DNA from: Bacteroidales bacterium
GTDB lineage: Bacteria; Bacteroidota; Bacteroidia; Bacteroidales; PXBB01
NCBI GenBank assembly: GCA_003565735.1
Contig: PXBB01000037.1
Coordinates: 1-49,724 of the forward strand
DNA: 49,724 bases
Reading direction: 5' to 3'
The translations under genes and the position numbers were made by a program. Shown piece by piece: positions 9,223 to 18,000 of this stretch; positions within the stretch are counted from its first letter, which is position 1; each line of letters opens with the position of its first letter. The notes below the pieces were generated by a model. It was not told the origin of the DNA. It was given only the letters and a program-made list of their open reading frames with translations, and ran no database searches.

Positions 9223-10146
9223 TTAATACATTTTTTTTCTTTTAACGAAAAAGGGATAGAGTATTTGCTTAAACCCTGAGTTAATATTGGCTTCAACAAT
9301 TTCAATATGGTACTGTGCACATTTTAGATAGAGTTCTTCTCTGAAGCTTTTAACAGCCTGCATGTATTTTGAGCGCACTTCATTAGGATTGAGTTTTATG
9401 ACTTCATTATTTTCAATGTCAATAAACTTATAGGGGCGGTTTTCGAAAGCTAAGTCCATTTCATTTTTTTTGTCAAACACATGAAACAAAATAACTTCAT
9501 GCTTGTTATGTTTGAGGTGTTGTAAGGCCGGGAAAACATTTTTAAAGTTTTCTCCTGAATCAAGCATATCACTGAAAATGACAACCAGTGATCTCTTGTG
9601 AATAGCATCAGCTACATTGTGCAGGGTTTCTGTAAGGGCTGTTTTGCGAGGCGATTTGTAATCGGGTTTCTGGAGTAGTTTTTCAAGTTCTTGCAGTAAA
9701 AAATTGTAATGAAGCGTATTTGAACGTGCCTGTGTGTGTAGTTCCATTTTTTCGGAAAACAAGGTCAAGCCATAAGCATCGCGTTGCTTTTTTAAAATGT
9801 GTAGCAAAACCGCCGCTGCATGCACTGCAAAAAACATTTTGTTGGGCTTCTCTAAGGACAGCTTGCTTTGTTCAGGAAAGTACATTGATGAAGAATTATC
9901 AATAATGATTTGACAACGCAGATTGGTTTCTTCTTCAAATTTTTTAACAAAGAGTTTGTCAGTGCGGCCATATACTTTCCAGTCAATATTTTTCACAGAT
10001 TCTCCTGAGTTGTATAACCTGTGTTCGGCAAATTCAACAGAAAACCCATGGAAAGGGCTTTTATGAAGGCCTGTAATAAAACCTTCAACAACTTGCTGTG
10101 CAAAGAAATCGAGATGATGTAAGCGGTCAATTATTCTCTTTTCCAT
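9223..10146 (-). CDS. DUF58 family protein (von Willebrand factor A-like)
   Basis: 307 aa, cytoplasmic, no membrane segment. The N-terminus has the DUF58 core: a YNSGESVKNIDWKVYGRTDK segment followed by FEEETNLRCQIIIDNSSSM, whose DxSxSM is the MIDAS-like metal site of vWA folds. Later strands (RSLVVIFSDMLD, HEVILFHVFDK) complete the fold. In other Bacteroidota, DUF58 proteins are usually encoded next to a MoxR-type AAA ATPase and Bat aerotolerance genes; here it stands alone between the repeat-rich gap and guaA, so the partner ATPase must be elsewhere. Function in detail unknown. Confidence 0.85.
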   Translation of the reverse strand: MEKRIIDRLHHLDFFAQQVVEGFITGLHKSPFHGFSVEFAEHRLYNSGESVKNIDWKVYGRTDKLFVKKFEEETNLRCQIIIDNSSSMYFPEQSKLSLEKPNKMFFAVHAAAVLLHILKKQRDAYGLTLFSEKMELHTQARSNTLHYNFLLQELEKLLQKPDYKSPRKTALTETLHNVADAIHKRSLVVIFSDMLDSGENFKNVFPALQHLKHNKHEVILFHVFDKKNEMDLAFENRPYKFIDIENNEVIKLNPNEVRSKYMQAVKSFREELYLKCAQYHIEIVEANINSGFKQILYPFFVKRKKMY

Positions 10147-10162
10147 GTGTTAATGATAAAAA

Positions 10163-10261
10163 GGGTATCATATTAATTGAATAGTTTTCACTTTTTTCAA
10201 TTGGTAGCAAAAAAAAACTTTACCAATTTAAGGTGAATAGCACATGTTTAATATGATACCC
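10163..10261. repeat. 99-base nested inverted repeat (hairpin element)
   Basis: The outer arms GGGTATCATATTAA (10163-10176) and TTAATATGATACCC (10248-10261) are perfect 14-base inverted repeats. Inside are further matching arms TTCAC/GTGAA (10187-10191, 10233-10237) and AATTGGTA/TACCAATT (10199-10206, 10221-10228), so the whole segment can fold into one long imperfect hairpin. No open frame. It lies directly before copy B of the other inverted-repeat family and ends two bases into its flank. It is probably a small non-autonomous element or a structured RNA-level hairpin. Confidence 0.55.
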
Positions 10262-10265
10262 TGGG

Positions 10266-10364
10266 ACTGTATTATTCATGCTTTTAATATAGGTCAGATG
10301 TGAAACCTCGAAAGCCGCCGACATGGTAAACTATTTCAAAGCTTTTGTGAATAATGCAGGTTGA
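10266..10364. repeat. Short inverted-repeat element, copy B (MITE-like)
   Basis: ACTGTATTATTCATGCTTTTA at the left and GAATAATGCAGGTTGA at the right are imperfect terminal inverted repeats about 99 bases apart. The ends match copies A (552-968) and C (14640-14794). The body GATGTGAAACCTCGAAAGCC... is about three-quarters identical to 681-735 in copy A. As the shortest copy it may represent the basic unit. Confidence 0.5.
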
Positions 10365-10399
10365 AACCTTTTAGTGTTTATTTTATTTTTTTTTTAAGC

Positions 10400-10717
10400 T
10401 TATAAATGAGCATTCAGTTTATCGGCCAGTACATTTTTGGGAGCAACACCAACATGTTTGTCAACCACTTCAGAATTTTTTAGAAATATTATGGTAGGGA
10501 TACTTCTAATACTGTATTTAGCAGCTACTTCGGGGTTTTCATCCACATTGAGTTTGCCGATAACTGCTTTGCCTTCGTACTCTTTAGAAAGTTCTTCAAC
10601 AACAGGTGTTATCATGCGACAAGGGCCACACCATTCTGCCCAAAAATCAACCAATACCGGTTTGTCTGTTTTTAGTGCTAATTCTTCAAAGTTTGCGTCT
10701 GTAAATTCTACGGCCAT
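10400..10717 (-). CDS. trxA: Thioredoxin
   Basis: 105 aa from the start MAVEFTDANFEELALKTDKP, the normal length of a bacterial thioredoxin; a longer in-frame extension upstream to 10882 is AT-rich, not thioredoxin-like, and is rejected. The active site WCGPC is present in FWAEWCGPCRM, followed by the cis-proline loop RSIPTIIFLKN. It reduces protein disulfides in the cytoplasm and would be recharged by thioredoxin reductase (trxB at 47391-48329). Single gene; a -7 motif (minus-strand TATTTTTG at 10761-10768) is suitably placed but lacks a clear -33 box. Confidence 0.95.
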   Translation of the reverse strand: MAVEFTDANFEELALKTDKPVLVDFWAEWCGPCRMITPVVEELSKEYEGKAVIGKLNVDENPEVAAKYSIRSIPTIIFLKNSEVVDKHVGVAPKNVLADKLNAHL

Positions 10718-10964
10718 AATTATTGTTTTTAAATTAAAAAAAGTATTAATTAAGTTTTTACAAAAATATAAAAATATCATTGTTGCACGATAAAAATTTA
10801 AACTGAAAATTGACTTTGTCACTTTTTGCCTTTTGTGATTTTTATGCTTACCGTCCGATACAGTAGCCACAAGAAAAGACATTCGTACCGATACTATAAG
10901 CCGTTGCCGGTTTCAGTAAAAAGATGCTTTTTTATTGAAAGCTTAGTGCGTATAGTACATCAGC

Positions 10965-11666
10965 TTATATGCGCATAGCCGTGGCAATTGTGGCAACGCT
11001 CACGCGCGCATTCCGGCATTTTAAAATCTCTTGGGCGCATGATTCAAGCGTAGCGCCGGTTGTTATCACGTCATCTATCAGCAGTATATGTTTATTCTCA
11101 AATGTTTGCTTATCTTTAATTTTAAAGATGCTGTCAACATTTTCCCACCTTTTATATTTTGATTTTTTTGTTTGTGTATCGGTATGAATGCTTCTGATGA
11201 AGCCTTCAGTATATACTTGAACAGACATAGACTCAGACATGCCTTGAGCAATTACTTCACTTTGATTGTAACCCCTCTTTTTAATTTTATGGGGGTGTAA
11301 AGGTACAGGAACCAGGTAGTCAAGATTTTTTAAAATGCTCAATTTTTGAAGTTCAACGCCATAAAGTTTGCCAAGCAAAAATCCTACTTCTTTTTTGTGT
11401 TTATACTTAAGCTGATGAATCATTCTTTGAACCATACCCTTAGCTGAAAAATACAAGTAGGCTGATGCGAAAGTCAATGGTACGCGCCCCCAAAATATTT
11501 TGCTTACAGGGTTTTCCGTATCCTTGTGAAAATTTGTAACCGGAAGGTTGGTAAGACATGGCAGACATAAAAGATTTTCATGTCCTGTCAGCCTGTTGTA
11601 GCACGACAGACATAGCTTAGGATAAATAACAGCAGACAAGTCGTTGATGAGTGTTTGAATAACCAT
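10965..11666 (-). CDS. ComF family phosphoribosyltransferase
   Basis: 233 aa. N-terminal zinc-ribbon-like cysteines (YPKLCLSCYNRL and LLCLPC), then a type I phosphoribosyltransferase fold with the PRPP-binding loop HILLIDDVITTGATLES near the C-terminus. In naturally competent bacteria ComF/ComFC links DNA uptake to the cytoplasm; in Bacteroidota the gene is widespread and its role less clear. It starts 33 bases after the end of the upstream outer-membrane barrel gene and may be co-transcribed with it. No other competence genes are in the window. Confidence 0.88.
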   Translation of the reverse strand: MVIQTLINDLSAVIYPKLCLSCYNRLTGHENLLCLPCLTNLPVTNFHKDTENPVSKIFWGRVPLTFASAYLYFSAKGMVQRMIHQLKYKHKKEVGFLLGKLYGVELQKLSILKNLDYLVPVPLHPHKIKKRGYNQSEVIAQGMSESMSVQVYTEGFIRSIHTDTQTKKSKYKRWENVDSIFKIKDKQTFENKHILLIDDVITTGATLESCAQEILKCRNARVSVATIATAMRI

Positions 11667-11699
11667 TGAAGCAAATGTTTTTTAAAACTTTGAAAAGGG

Positions 11700-12470
11700 C
11701 TAAAAAAAGTAGTAGGCTTCAGGTTGCTTTCTGCGAAATGGTATTTTCCAGTTTATCTTAATGCCGTACAGCAAATCCAGACGCGATCTGGTATCTTTTT
11801 TGCCATAGTCGAAATCATAATTACGGCGGGCTTTGGTAAAGCCTTGCGTGAACTGAAACCCTATTCTGAAATTGCTAATGTTGTTGTCGCTAAAATGAAC
11901 ATAACCAATGTACTGCGATAAAGCAGGCCCGTTGGTTAGCTTATCATAACCTTTTTTGTAATCACCTTGCAACTGGCCTACTGTTTTACCGGGATTTTCA
12001 ATACGTATTCTGTGCTGAAGAAAACCGCCACCAGCCATTAAAAGCAAGCCCGAGTTAGGATTGTCGTTGAAAATATTAAAAACCTTACCAGCATTTAGCA
12101 TTATGGTGTAGCCCCTTTGGTATGTACGTATGTCAGCAAACATACCGTCACCATCAATTATAAAGCCGTCGGGATTACGTATTAAATGAAACAGGGTGTC
12201 TTCTTTGAGGTTTTCTCCAAAGATATAACTGCCTTCCAGTTGGAATATGATGTTGCTTTTCGTTTTGAAAAAGAAACCACCGCCAACATTAGCATTGCTG
12301 CCAAATCTTTCAGCCATTATACCACCTGGTATTTCGTATGCAAAGCCTGCCTGAACACCTATCAGACGTGTGGAATCTTGATTTGTGCTGTTTTGTGATT
12401 TAACATTTTCGGATATAAAAATAAAAAGGAACAATGGGAGAAAAATATATGGGCATATTTTTGAATTCAT
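11700..12470 (-). CDS. Outer-membrane beta-barrel protein, conserved hypothetical
   Basis: 256 aa from the ATG at 12470 (a TTG three codons upstream is a poor alternative). Signal peptide MNSKICPYIFLPLFLFIFISENVKSQ, then alternating amphipathic strands rich in Gly and aromatic residues (VGVQ-type start, GGGFFFKTKSNIIFQLEGSYIFG, RIGFQFTQGFTKARRNYDF), ending in the aromatic YYFF expected of a barrel. It resembles small uncharacterised Bacteroidota surface barrels. It lies at the left edge of the glycosyltransferase island and upstream of the ComF gene on the same strand. A link to surface glycan assembly is only suggested by position. Confidence 0.7.
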   Translation of the reverse strand: MNSKICPYIFLPLFLFIFISENVKSQNSTNQDSTRLIGVQAGFAYEIPGGIMAERFGSNANVGGGFFFKTKSNIIFQLEGSYIFGENLKEDTLFHLIRNPDGFIIDGDGMFADIRTYQRGYTIMLNAGKVFNIFNDNPNSGLLLMAGGGFLQHRIRIENPGKTVGQLQGDYKKGYDKLTNGPALSQYIGYVHFSDNNISNFRIGFQFTQGFTKARRNYDFDYGKKDTRSRLDLLYGIKINWKIPFRRKQPEAYYFF

Positions 12471-12596
12471 AATATCCAATTATTAGTCTTAAAAAATAAT
12501 AACGCAAAAATAACTTTTTCGTACAAAATAAACGGAAAATAATGAAAAGCTCTTTGCTTTTGATGCTTCCTTTAGCAGGTAATAAGCAGGTTGTAA

Positions 12597-14603
12597 CTAT
12601 ATGTAGTGCAATTTTATATTTTCATTGTTCAACATAGCCTCGTAATTTTCAACCAAATAGTACATATCAGAGAAAGCGGTTTTTATTTTGTTTTTTACCA
12701 AATCAATATATTGCTTTTGAAATTTGGTGTAAAACCACAAGTGTGTATAATGAAAATTTTCACCGGCTATACTTTCTTTATATATTGATACATCATTGTA
12801 CGGAAGTACATCATAAACCTTTAAATTATAGTTCAGAACTGTAAAGTAAAATGCCAACTCTTCCAATACCATGCCCCTAAATAAATTAATGTTTACCTCT
12901 TCATTTTCCATTGCACTTAACATCTTTTCCGTATTAGAAAGGTATTTCTTTTTAACTTCCAATCCCATACCCAAAACGCCACAGCTAAGGCACTTGCCAT
13001 CATAATTATCATCCATAAAATTATTATCTTTTAAATATGTGGCGTTGTTTTTTACAAAGTCTAACGCCAGGTTTTTTTCTTTGGGTAGAATATTTTGGAC
13101 TATAACATCATATTTGTCGTGGTTTTCAATAAAGGGTCTGAACAGATCATCAAAAACAAAAACATCGGAATCGACATGGATAAATGGCGTTTTCACATCT
13201 GCTATGACATCTAATTTATAAGCACTCCAGTACTTATGAGTTAAAAACCTGTTTTCCTTAATCACAATTTCATCATAAGGAATAAATTTAATAAAGGTAT
13301 CGTAAGCTTTTTGATTACAATACATAGCAACTGCGCCATAGTACTTCTTAAGAGTTAAATAGCTGAGCAGAAAAGAATAGAAGTTCAAATAAACTTCTTT
13401 GTTAAACAAGTGCCCTTCAGCATACATAACGCCGGTATCAAACTGGGAAAATGATTGAATAATTTTGAAAGGGTTTTTTAAAGGCTTTGTGGCAGTGTGT
13501 TTAGTCAAGCTGTTACTTATATTCACATCGGTCATTAAATTTTTTAACCCAATAGGCTTTTGGCCTATATCAAACTGACTATCAAGCTTCAAAATTTTTC
13601 TTAAACTGACATACCAATTGTTGTTAATCTTCTTGATGATTAAGCCAATTTGTTGAATAATTTTGTCTTTCAAGTGCAACTCAGTTAAATATAAGGCCAT
13701 ATTTTCTAGCTGCTGTTTAATATAAGAGACCTCAAGGCAGCTTTTAACTATTACCATATTTAATGCCTTCTTTAAAGGATTCCAATAGACAGGTGGCGGC
13801 GTATTTTTTAAGTCAATTCTTTCTACCCGTTTTAAATTTAACAACCACTCCTTATGATATGGGTTTTCTTTTTGCCACGGTTTTAAATTGTTTTTTCTTG
13901 TTGTAAATGGAGTGGCAAAATGCAGTATGATGCCGTTAAAATTTTTGCACACACTCAAATAATTGCTCCTGACATTGTAAATAATTGGGAGTTTGAGCCA
14001 CTGCTTATGAAAATATAAATTTAAAACGGGCTCGTCTCCTGTACAAATATTTTTATACTTATAAAAGATGGAAACCAAATCATCAAAAGTATTTTCTTTG
14101 ATAATATGGCTGTTGAAAGACATTACCCCGGAATTAAATGCAGGACAGCGCAAATTATAGTTTTTTTTTAACAATTCGAACTCTTCCCATTTTTTAAAAG
14201 GAAGAAAATACCGTTTTAAAAATGTTGTTGACTTTACACAAAGGAGTTTTTCCTTTGGTGGTTGCGTTAAAAAATCTAAAGAAGATCTGACAATGATATC
14301 TGCATCTAAATAAATAATATTATCCCACTTTTTAAATGCCTTAGTAAAAAGGTAGAACTTGCTTAGTACGGTAGGTGTGTGAATATTTTTCAAGAATCTG
14401 CCATCATACAATGGTTGACACTCCTTAACAATGATACCTTTGCGCCTAAACCACAACAAATTTGCTTCTTCAATTTGATGCGATAACAGCATATAATCAC
14501 CCTGCCAACCGGCATTCCAATACACACTCGAGAAAAGTTGCTTTGCTTGCTCAACAAAATTTTGATCGGCCAATGTCACAAGCAATTTTTTATTGTTTTC
14601 CAT
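12597..14603 (-). CDS. Two-headed glycosyltransferase (GT8-like plus second GT-A-like domain), paralog 1
   Basis: 668 aa, no signal or membrane segment. Residues 5-255 are a GT8-like domain: VYWNAGWQGDYMLLSHQ, DxD motif YLDADIIV (Asp100, Asp102), FNSGVMSFN, and the C-terminal HF...KPWQKENPY (His228, 241-249) typical of GT8. About 265-375 is a variable linker. About 378-650 is a second putative transferase: IIQSFSQFDTGVMYAEG, IHVDSDVFVFDDLF with a second DxD (Asp478, Asp480), then CLSCGVLGMG. The second half looks like the DUF6734-type putative transferases. A two-domain enzyme that adds two sugars to a glycan is the natural reading. Tandem paralog of 14790-16790, closest in the C-terminal half. 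Confidence 0.75.
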   Translation of the reverse strand: MENNKKLLVTLADQNFVEQAKQLFSSVYWNAGWQGDYMLLSHQIEEANLLWFRRKGIIVKECQPLYDGRFLKNIHTPTVLSKFYLFTKAFKKWDNIIYLDADIIVRSSLDFLTQPPKEKLLCVKSTTFLKRYFLPFKKWEEFELLKKNYNLRCPAFNSGVMSFNSHIIKENTFDDLVSIFYKYKNICTGDEPVLNLYFHKQWLKLPIIYNVRSNYLSVCKNFNGIILHFATPFTTRKNNLKPWQKENPYHKEWLLNLKRVERIDLKNTPPPVYWNPLKKALNMVIVKSCLEVSYIKQQLENMALYLTELHLKDKIIQQIGLIIKKINNNWYVSLRKILKLDSQFDIGQKPIGLKNLMTDVNISNSLTKHTATKPLKNPFKIIQSFSQFDTGVMYAEGHLFNKEVYLNFYSFLLSYLTLKKYYGAVAMYCNQKAYDTFIKFIPYDEIVIKENRFLTHKYWSAYKLDVIADVKTPFIHVDSDVFVFDDLFRPFIENHDKYDVIVQNILPKEKNLALDFVKNNATYLKDNNFMDDNYDGKCLSCGVLGMGLEVKKKYLSNTEKMLSAMENEEVNINLFRGMVLEELAFYFTVLNYNLKVYDVLPYNDVSIYKESIAGENFHYTHLWFYTKFQKQYIDLVKNKIKTAFSDMYYLVENYEAMLNNENIKLHYI

Positions 14604-14639
14604 TCTTTCTTATTTTAAGAATGAGGCATAATTGTGAGA

Positions 14640-14794
14640 TTAGCCTGTATTATTCATGCTTTTAGTTTAGGTTACTTGTAAGGCTAAAAGTAAACAAAAT
14701 TAGCTTCCAAAAATTAAAATTTTGTATTGATAATTAGTCTTATACATTTTTTGTGTTTACTTTTTGTGCTACGGTAGGAATAATACAGGTTAGA
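14640..14794. repeat. Short inverted-repeat element, copy C, between the paralogous glycosyltransferases
   Basis: TTAGCCTGTATTATTCATGCTTT... at the left is mirrored by GAATAATACAGGTTAGA at the right, about 155 bases apart. The right end overlaps the stop codon (14790-14792) of the upstream glycosyltransferase, so the element abuts or forms the end of that gene. A minus-strand TAATTTTG (14695-14702) matches the -7 consensus and lies about 90 bases before the start of the downstream paralog, so the element may supply a promoter, though no -33 box is visible. Confidence 0.5.
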
Positions 14795-16790
14795 AGTAAT
14801 ACAATTTTATTTTATTTTTTTTCAAGGTATCCTCATATCTTTCAACCAAATAATACATATCAGAAAAATGAGTTTTTATTTTATTTTTTACCAAATCAAT
14901 ATTTTTCTTTTGAAACTTGGTGTAAAACCACAAGTGTGTATAATAATGCTTATCGCCGGCTAGGGTTTCATCATATTTATAAACATCATCATAAGGAAGA
15001 ATATCGTAAACTTTCAAATCATTTTGCAGGACGGTAAAGTAAAATGTTAATTCCTCTAAAACCATGGCTGTGTGAATCATATCTTTCACCTCTTCCTTTT
15101 CCATGGCATTAAGAAGTTTTTCTGTATTGTGTATGAATTTTTCTTTAGTTTCAAGACCCATGCCTATGACCCCACAGCTAAGGCACTTCCCATCATAATT
15201 GTCAACTAACAAATTATTACCTTTTAAATATGTGGCATTATTTTTCACAAAATCTAATATCAGGTTTCTTTCTTTAGGTAAAATATTCTGCACAATAACA
15301 TCATATGTATCTTGATTTTCAATAAAGGGTCTGAACAGATCGTCAAAAATAAAAACATCGGAATCAACGTGTATAAATGGTGTCTTGACATCTGCTATGA
15401 CGTCTAATTTATAAGCATTCCAATACTTATCAGTTAAAAACCTGTTCTCCTTAATTATAATTTCATCATAAGGGATGTGTTTTATGAAGGTGTCGTAAGC
15501 CTTTTGGTTACAATACATAACAACCTCACCATAGTATTTTTTTAGCGTCAAATAACTGAGCAAAAAGGAATAAAAATTCAAATATACCTCTTTGTTGTAT
15601 AAATCTCCCCGGGCATACATAACGCCGGTATCAAACTGAGAAAATGATTGAATGATTTTAAAAGGATTACTGATGGACTTTTTTGAAATATTTTTTCCAT
15701 CCTCTTCATTTATATTTGCTGTTAAATTTTTTAAACCTATAGGCAGTCTCGATTTATCAAAGCCGCTGTCAATTCTTAAAATTTCTCTTAATTTAACATA
15801 TAGCTCGTAATTGCGATTTTTAATAAAAAAGCCTACCTTGCTGATAATCAGGTCTGGCAATGGTAATTTCATAAAATATGAAATAATGAACTTAATGTGA
15901 TTTTTTACATAAGAAAGTGCAAGCGAGCTTCTTATCAGCACAATATTAATTTTCTTTTTAAGCGGACTCCATACTACTGCTTGTGGTATGATATTTATAT
16001 CAATTTTTTCTGCTTTTTCTAAATTTTTTGACCATTCTTTATAATATGGGTTCTCTTTTTGCCACGGTTTAAAAGCCTTTCTTCTTCCTGTTGATGGTGT
16101 TTCAAAATGCAGTATGATGCCATTATGCTTTTTAAAAACGCATAAATAATTGTTTCTAACATTGTAAATGATGGGGGGCTCAAGCCACTGATTTCTAAAA
16201 TATAGATTTAATATGGGGTCGTCGCCTATACAAATATTTTTGTATTTATTAAAAATGGAGAGCAAATCATCAAAAGTATTTTTTTTAATCATTTTGCTGT
16301 TGAAAGACATCACTCCCGAGTTAAATGCCGGACAGCTCAAATCAAACTCTTCTAATAATAATTCGAACTCTTTGCTTTTTTTAAATGAAAGGAAATATTT
16401 TTTTAAAAGAGCTGTTGACTTAATGCAAAGCAGTTTATCTTCAGGAGGATGCGATAAAAAATCAATAGATGCTCTGACAATAATATCGGCATCTAAGAAT
16501 ATTATATTATCCCATTTTTTAAACGGCTCGGTAAAAAGATAGAACTTACTTAATACGGTTGAAGGGTAAAGGTTTTCGTACAATACGCCATCGTACAAAG
16601 ATGGGCACTCTTTAACAATTATTCCTCTGTTTCTAAACCATGACACATCATCCGCGTCTATTTGATGCGATAAAAGCATATAGTCACCTTGCCAGCCGGC
16701 ATTCCAATATACACTCGAAAAAAGTTGCTTTGCCTGACTGACGAAGTTCCTGTCCGATAATGTCACAAGCAAATTTTTTTTATTTTTCAT
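14790..16790 (-). CDS. Two-headed glycosyltransferase (GT8-like plus second GT-A-like domain), paralog 2
   Basis: 666 aa with the same architecture as paralog 1 and collinear through the N-terminal domain: GT8-like domain with DxD in FLDADIIV (Asp100, Asp102) and FNSGVMSFN, variable middle (about 265-370), second domain with HVDSDVFIFDDLFRP and CLSCGVIGMG. By eye the second domain is very similar to paralog 1 (long identical runs such as FYSFLLSYLTLKKYYG), the N-terminal domain clearly similar, and the middle poorly conserved. This points to tandem duplication followed by divergence of the acceptor or donor specificity of the first head. The stop codon sits in the end of inverted-repeat copy C; the last residues (KIKLYYF) still align with paralog 1 (NIKLHYI), so the gene is not truncated. 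Confidence 0.75.
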   Translation of the reverse strand: MKNKKNLLVTLSDRNFVSQAKQLFSSVYWNAGWQGDYMLLSHQIDADDVSWFRNRGIIVKECPSLYDGVLYENLYPSTVLSKFYLFTEPFKKWDNIIFLDADIIVRASIDFLSHPPEDKLLCIKSTALLKKYFLSFKKSKEFELLLEEFDLSCPAFNSGVMSFNSKMIKKNTFDDLLSIFNKYKNICIGDDPILNLYFRNQWLEPPIIYNVRNNYLCVFKKHNGIILHFETPSTGRRKAFKPWQKENPYYKEWSKNLEKAEKIDINIIPQAVVWSPLKKKINIVLIRSSLALSYVKNHIKFIISYFMKLPLPDLIISKVGFFIKNRNYELYVKLREILRIDSGFDKSRLPIGLKNLTANINEEDGKNISKKSISNPFKIIQSFSQFDTGVMYARGDLYNKEVYLNFYSFLLSYLTLKKYYGEVVMYCNQKAYDTFIKHIPYDEIIIKENRFLTDKYWNAYKLDVIADVKTPFIHVDSDVFIFDDLFRPFIENQDTYDVIVQNILPKERNLILDFVKNNATYLKGNNLLVDNYDGKCLSCGVIGMGLETKEKFIHNTEKLLNAMEKEEVKDMIHTAMVLEELTFYFTVLQNDLKVYDILPYDDVYKYDETLAGDKHYYTHLWFYTKFQKKNIDLVKNKIKTHFSDMYYLVERYEDTLKKNKIKLYYF

Positions 16791-17038
16791 TTTTTTTTTA
16801 ATTGTTACAGAGGTGCGCTTTCCTATCCGAATTATTCAATAATAATATTTTAAATCCCAAAAATAATAAAAAACGACAGGCATTCATTAAGGAAGTTAAG
16901 TTTATGCAAATTTTTCCCTAATGTATTTGTTTTTTTGTAATTTTATCCTTCATGGATGATTAATAGACTAAAGAAACTTTAGCACATTTTTTTACAGAAA
17001 ATTCAATCTCATAAGTATCAGGTGAAATAAAGAAAAAA

Positions 17039-17905
17039 ATGATTAAAAAAATCAGCGTACACAATTTGCTGCATAAAATAAAATATTCTTTTAAAAAGAT
17101 AAGGAGAGCTGTCTTTAAAAAGAGAATCAAAGCTATTGGATTTGGGGAAAATTGTATCCGGCAGATTTATATACTTAATCTTGACCGCAAACCAAAAAGA
17201 TGGTATGAATTTTCCAAAAAGGCTGAAAGTTTAAAAGCAAATAACGGCAGAAAACTATTGGAGTTTTGCACAAGAATATCAGCTGTTGATGCAAAAGATA
17301 GTGTATCTACAGACAAGGTAAAGGATTCGTACAGTCTAAATGACCAATATTATGTTGATCCTGATCCAAGGTTGTTAACCATACTTAAACAGCAGGACGT
17401 TGTTATAAAAATGACTAAAGAAGAAATAGCCATAGCTTTATCACATATTAAAGCCTGGGAAACTATCATCCGGGAAAAGAGAGCTTTCGGACTTATTTTA
17501 GAAGATGATGTGAATTTTGAATTAAATTTTGCGGAAAAATTAAATCAAATATGGAATGAACTTTCAATGATAAAAAACCCATACGATTTTGACATGTTAT
17601 ACCTTTCCTTCTTAGAGGTTGACCATGGATTTGAAAAAACAAAATTTACCAAGTCAATTGATATTCCAAAGAGAGGATTGTGGTGGATGTCCGGTTATGT
17701 GTTGTCGTACCAAGGTGCTTTAAAACTTATGAATGAATTACCGATTTGTGGACCCGTAGATTTATGGATTAACTTAAAATTCAGCAAACTTAAAGTATAT
17801 GTGTCAAACCAATCTTTAATAAATCAAAGAGATGATATTTTGTCAGATAATAACTATTCTATTGTTTCAACCTTAAATAAAATTGGAATCAACCCCGATA
17901 CATAA
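17039..17905 (+). CDS. GT25 family glycosyltransferase
   Basis: 288 aa, cytoplasmic. The N-terminal strand QIYILNLDRKPKRW (43-56) is the GT25 signature (LPS and collagen-type galactosyltransferases), with SHIKAWETIIREKRAFGLILEDDVNF containing the EDD acidic motif at 155-157 and a later GLWWMSGYVLSYQGALKLM segment. A basic N-terminal extension of about 40 residues is longer than usual. It is the first rightward gene of the island, divergent from paralog 2 across the 248-base gap 16791-17038, which must hold promoters for both directions. It probably adds a hexose to a lipooligosaccharide or capsule precursor. Confidence 0.8.
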   Translation: MIKKISVHNLLHKIKYSFKKIRRAVFKKRIKAIGFGENCIRQIYILNLDRKPKRWYEFSKKAESLKANNGRKLLEFCTRISAVDAKDSVSTDKVKDSYSLNDQYYVDPDPRLLTILKQQDVVIKMTKEEIAIALSHIKAWETIIREKRAFGLILEDDVNFELNFAEKLNQIWNELSMIKNPYDFDMLYLSFLEVDHGFEKTKFTKSIDIPKRGLWWMSGYVLSYQGALKLMNELPICGPVDLWINLKFSKLKVYVSNQSLINQRDDILSDNNYSIVSTLNKIGINPDT

Positions 17906-18000
17906 AGTGTTGTTACCCGAAAAATAAAATATTATTTTTTCTGCTATTTCAGTTTAATTTTTTATCATTGTAAATTAGCAAGCAATCTCAGATTATCAGC

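Noticed and set aside
10718-10882. 55-residue N-terminal extension of thioredoxin
   Set aside because: The internal ATG at 10717 gives the canonical 105-residue protein; the extension is AT-rich with no thioredoxin-like or signal-like features and covers the expected promoter.
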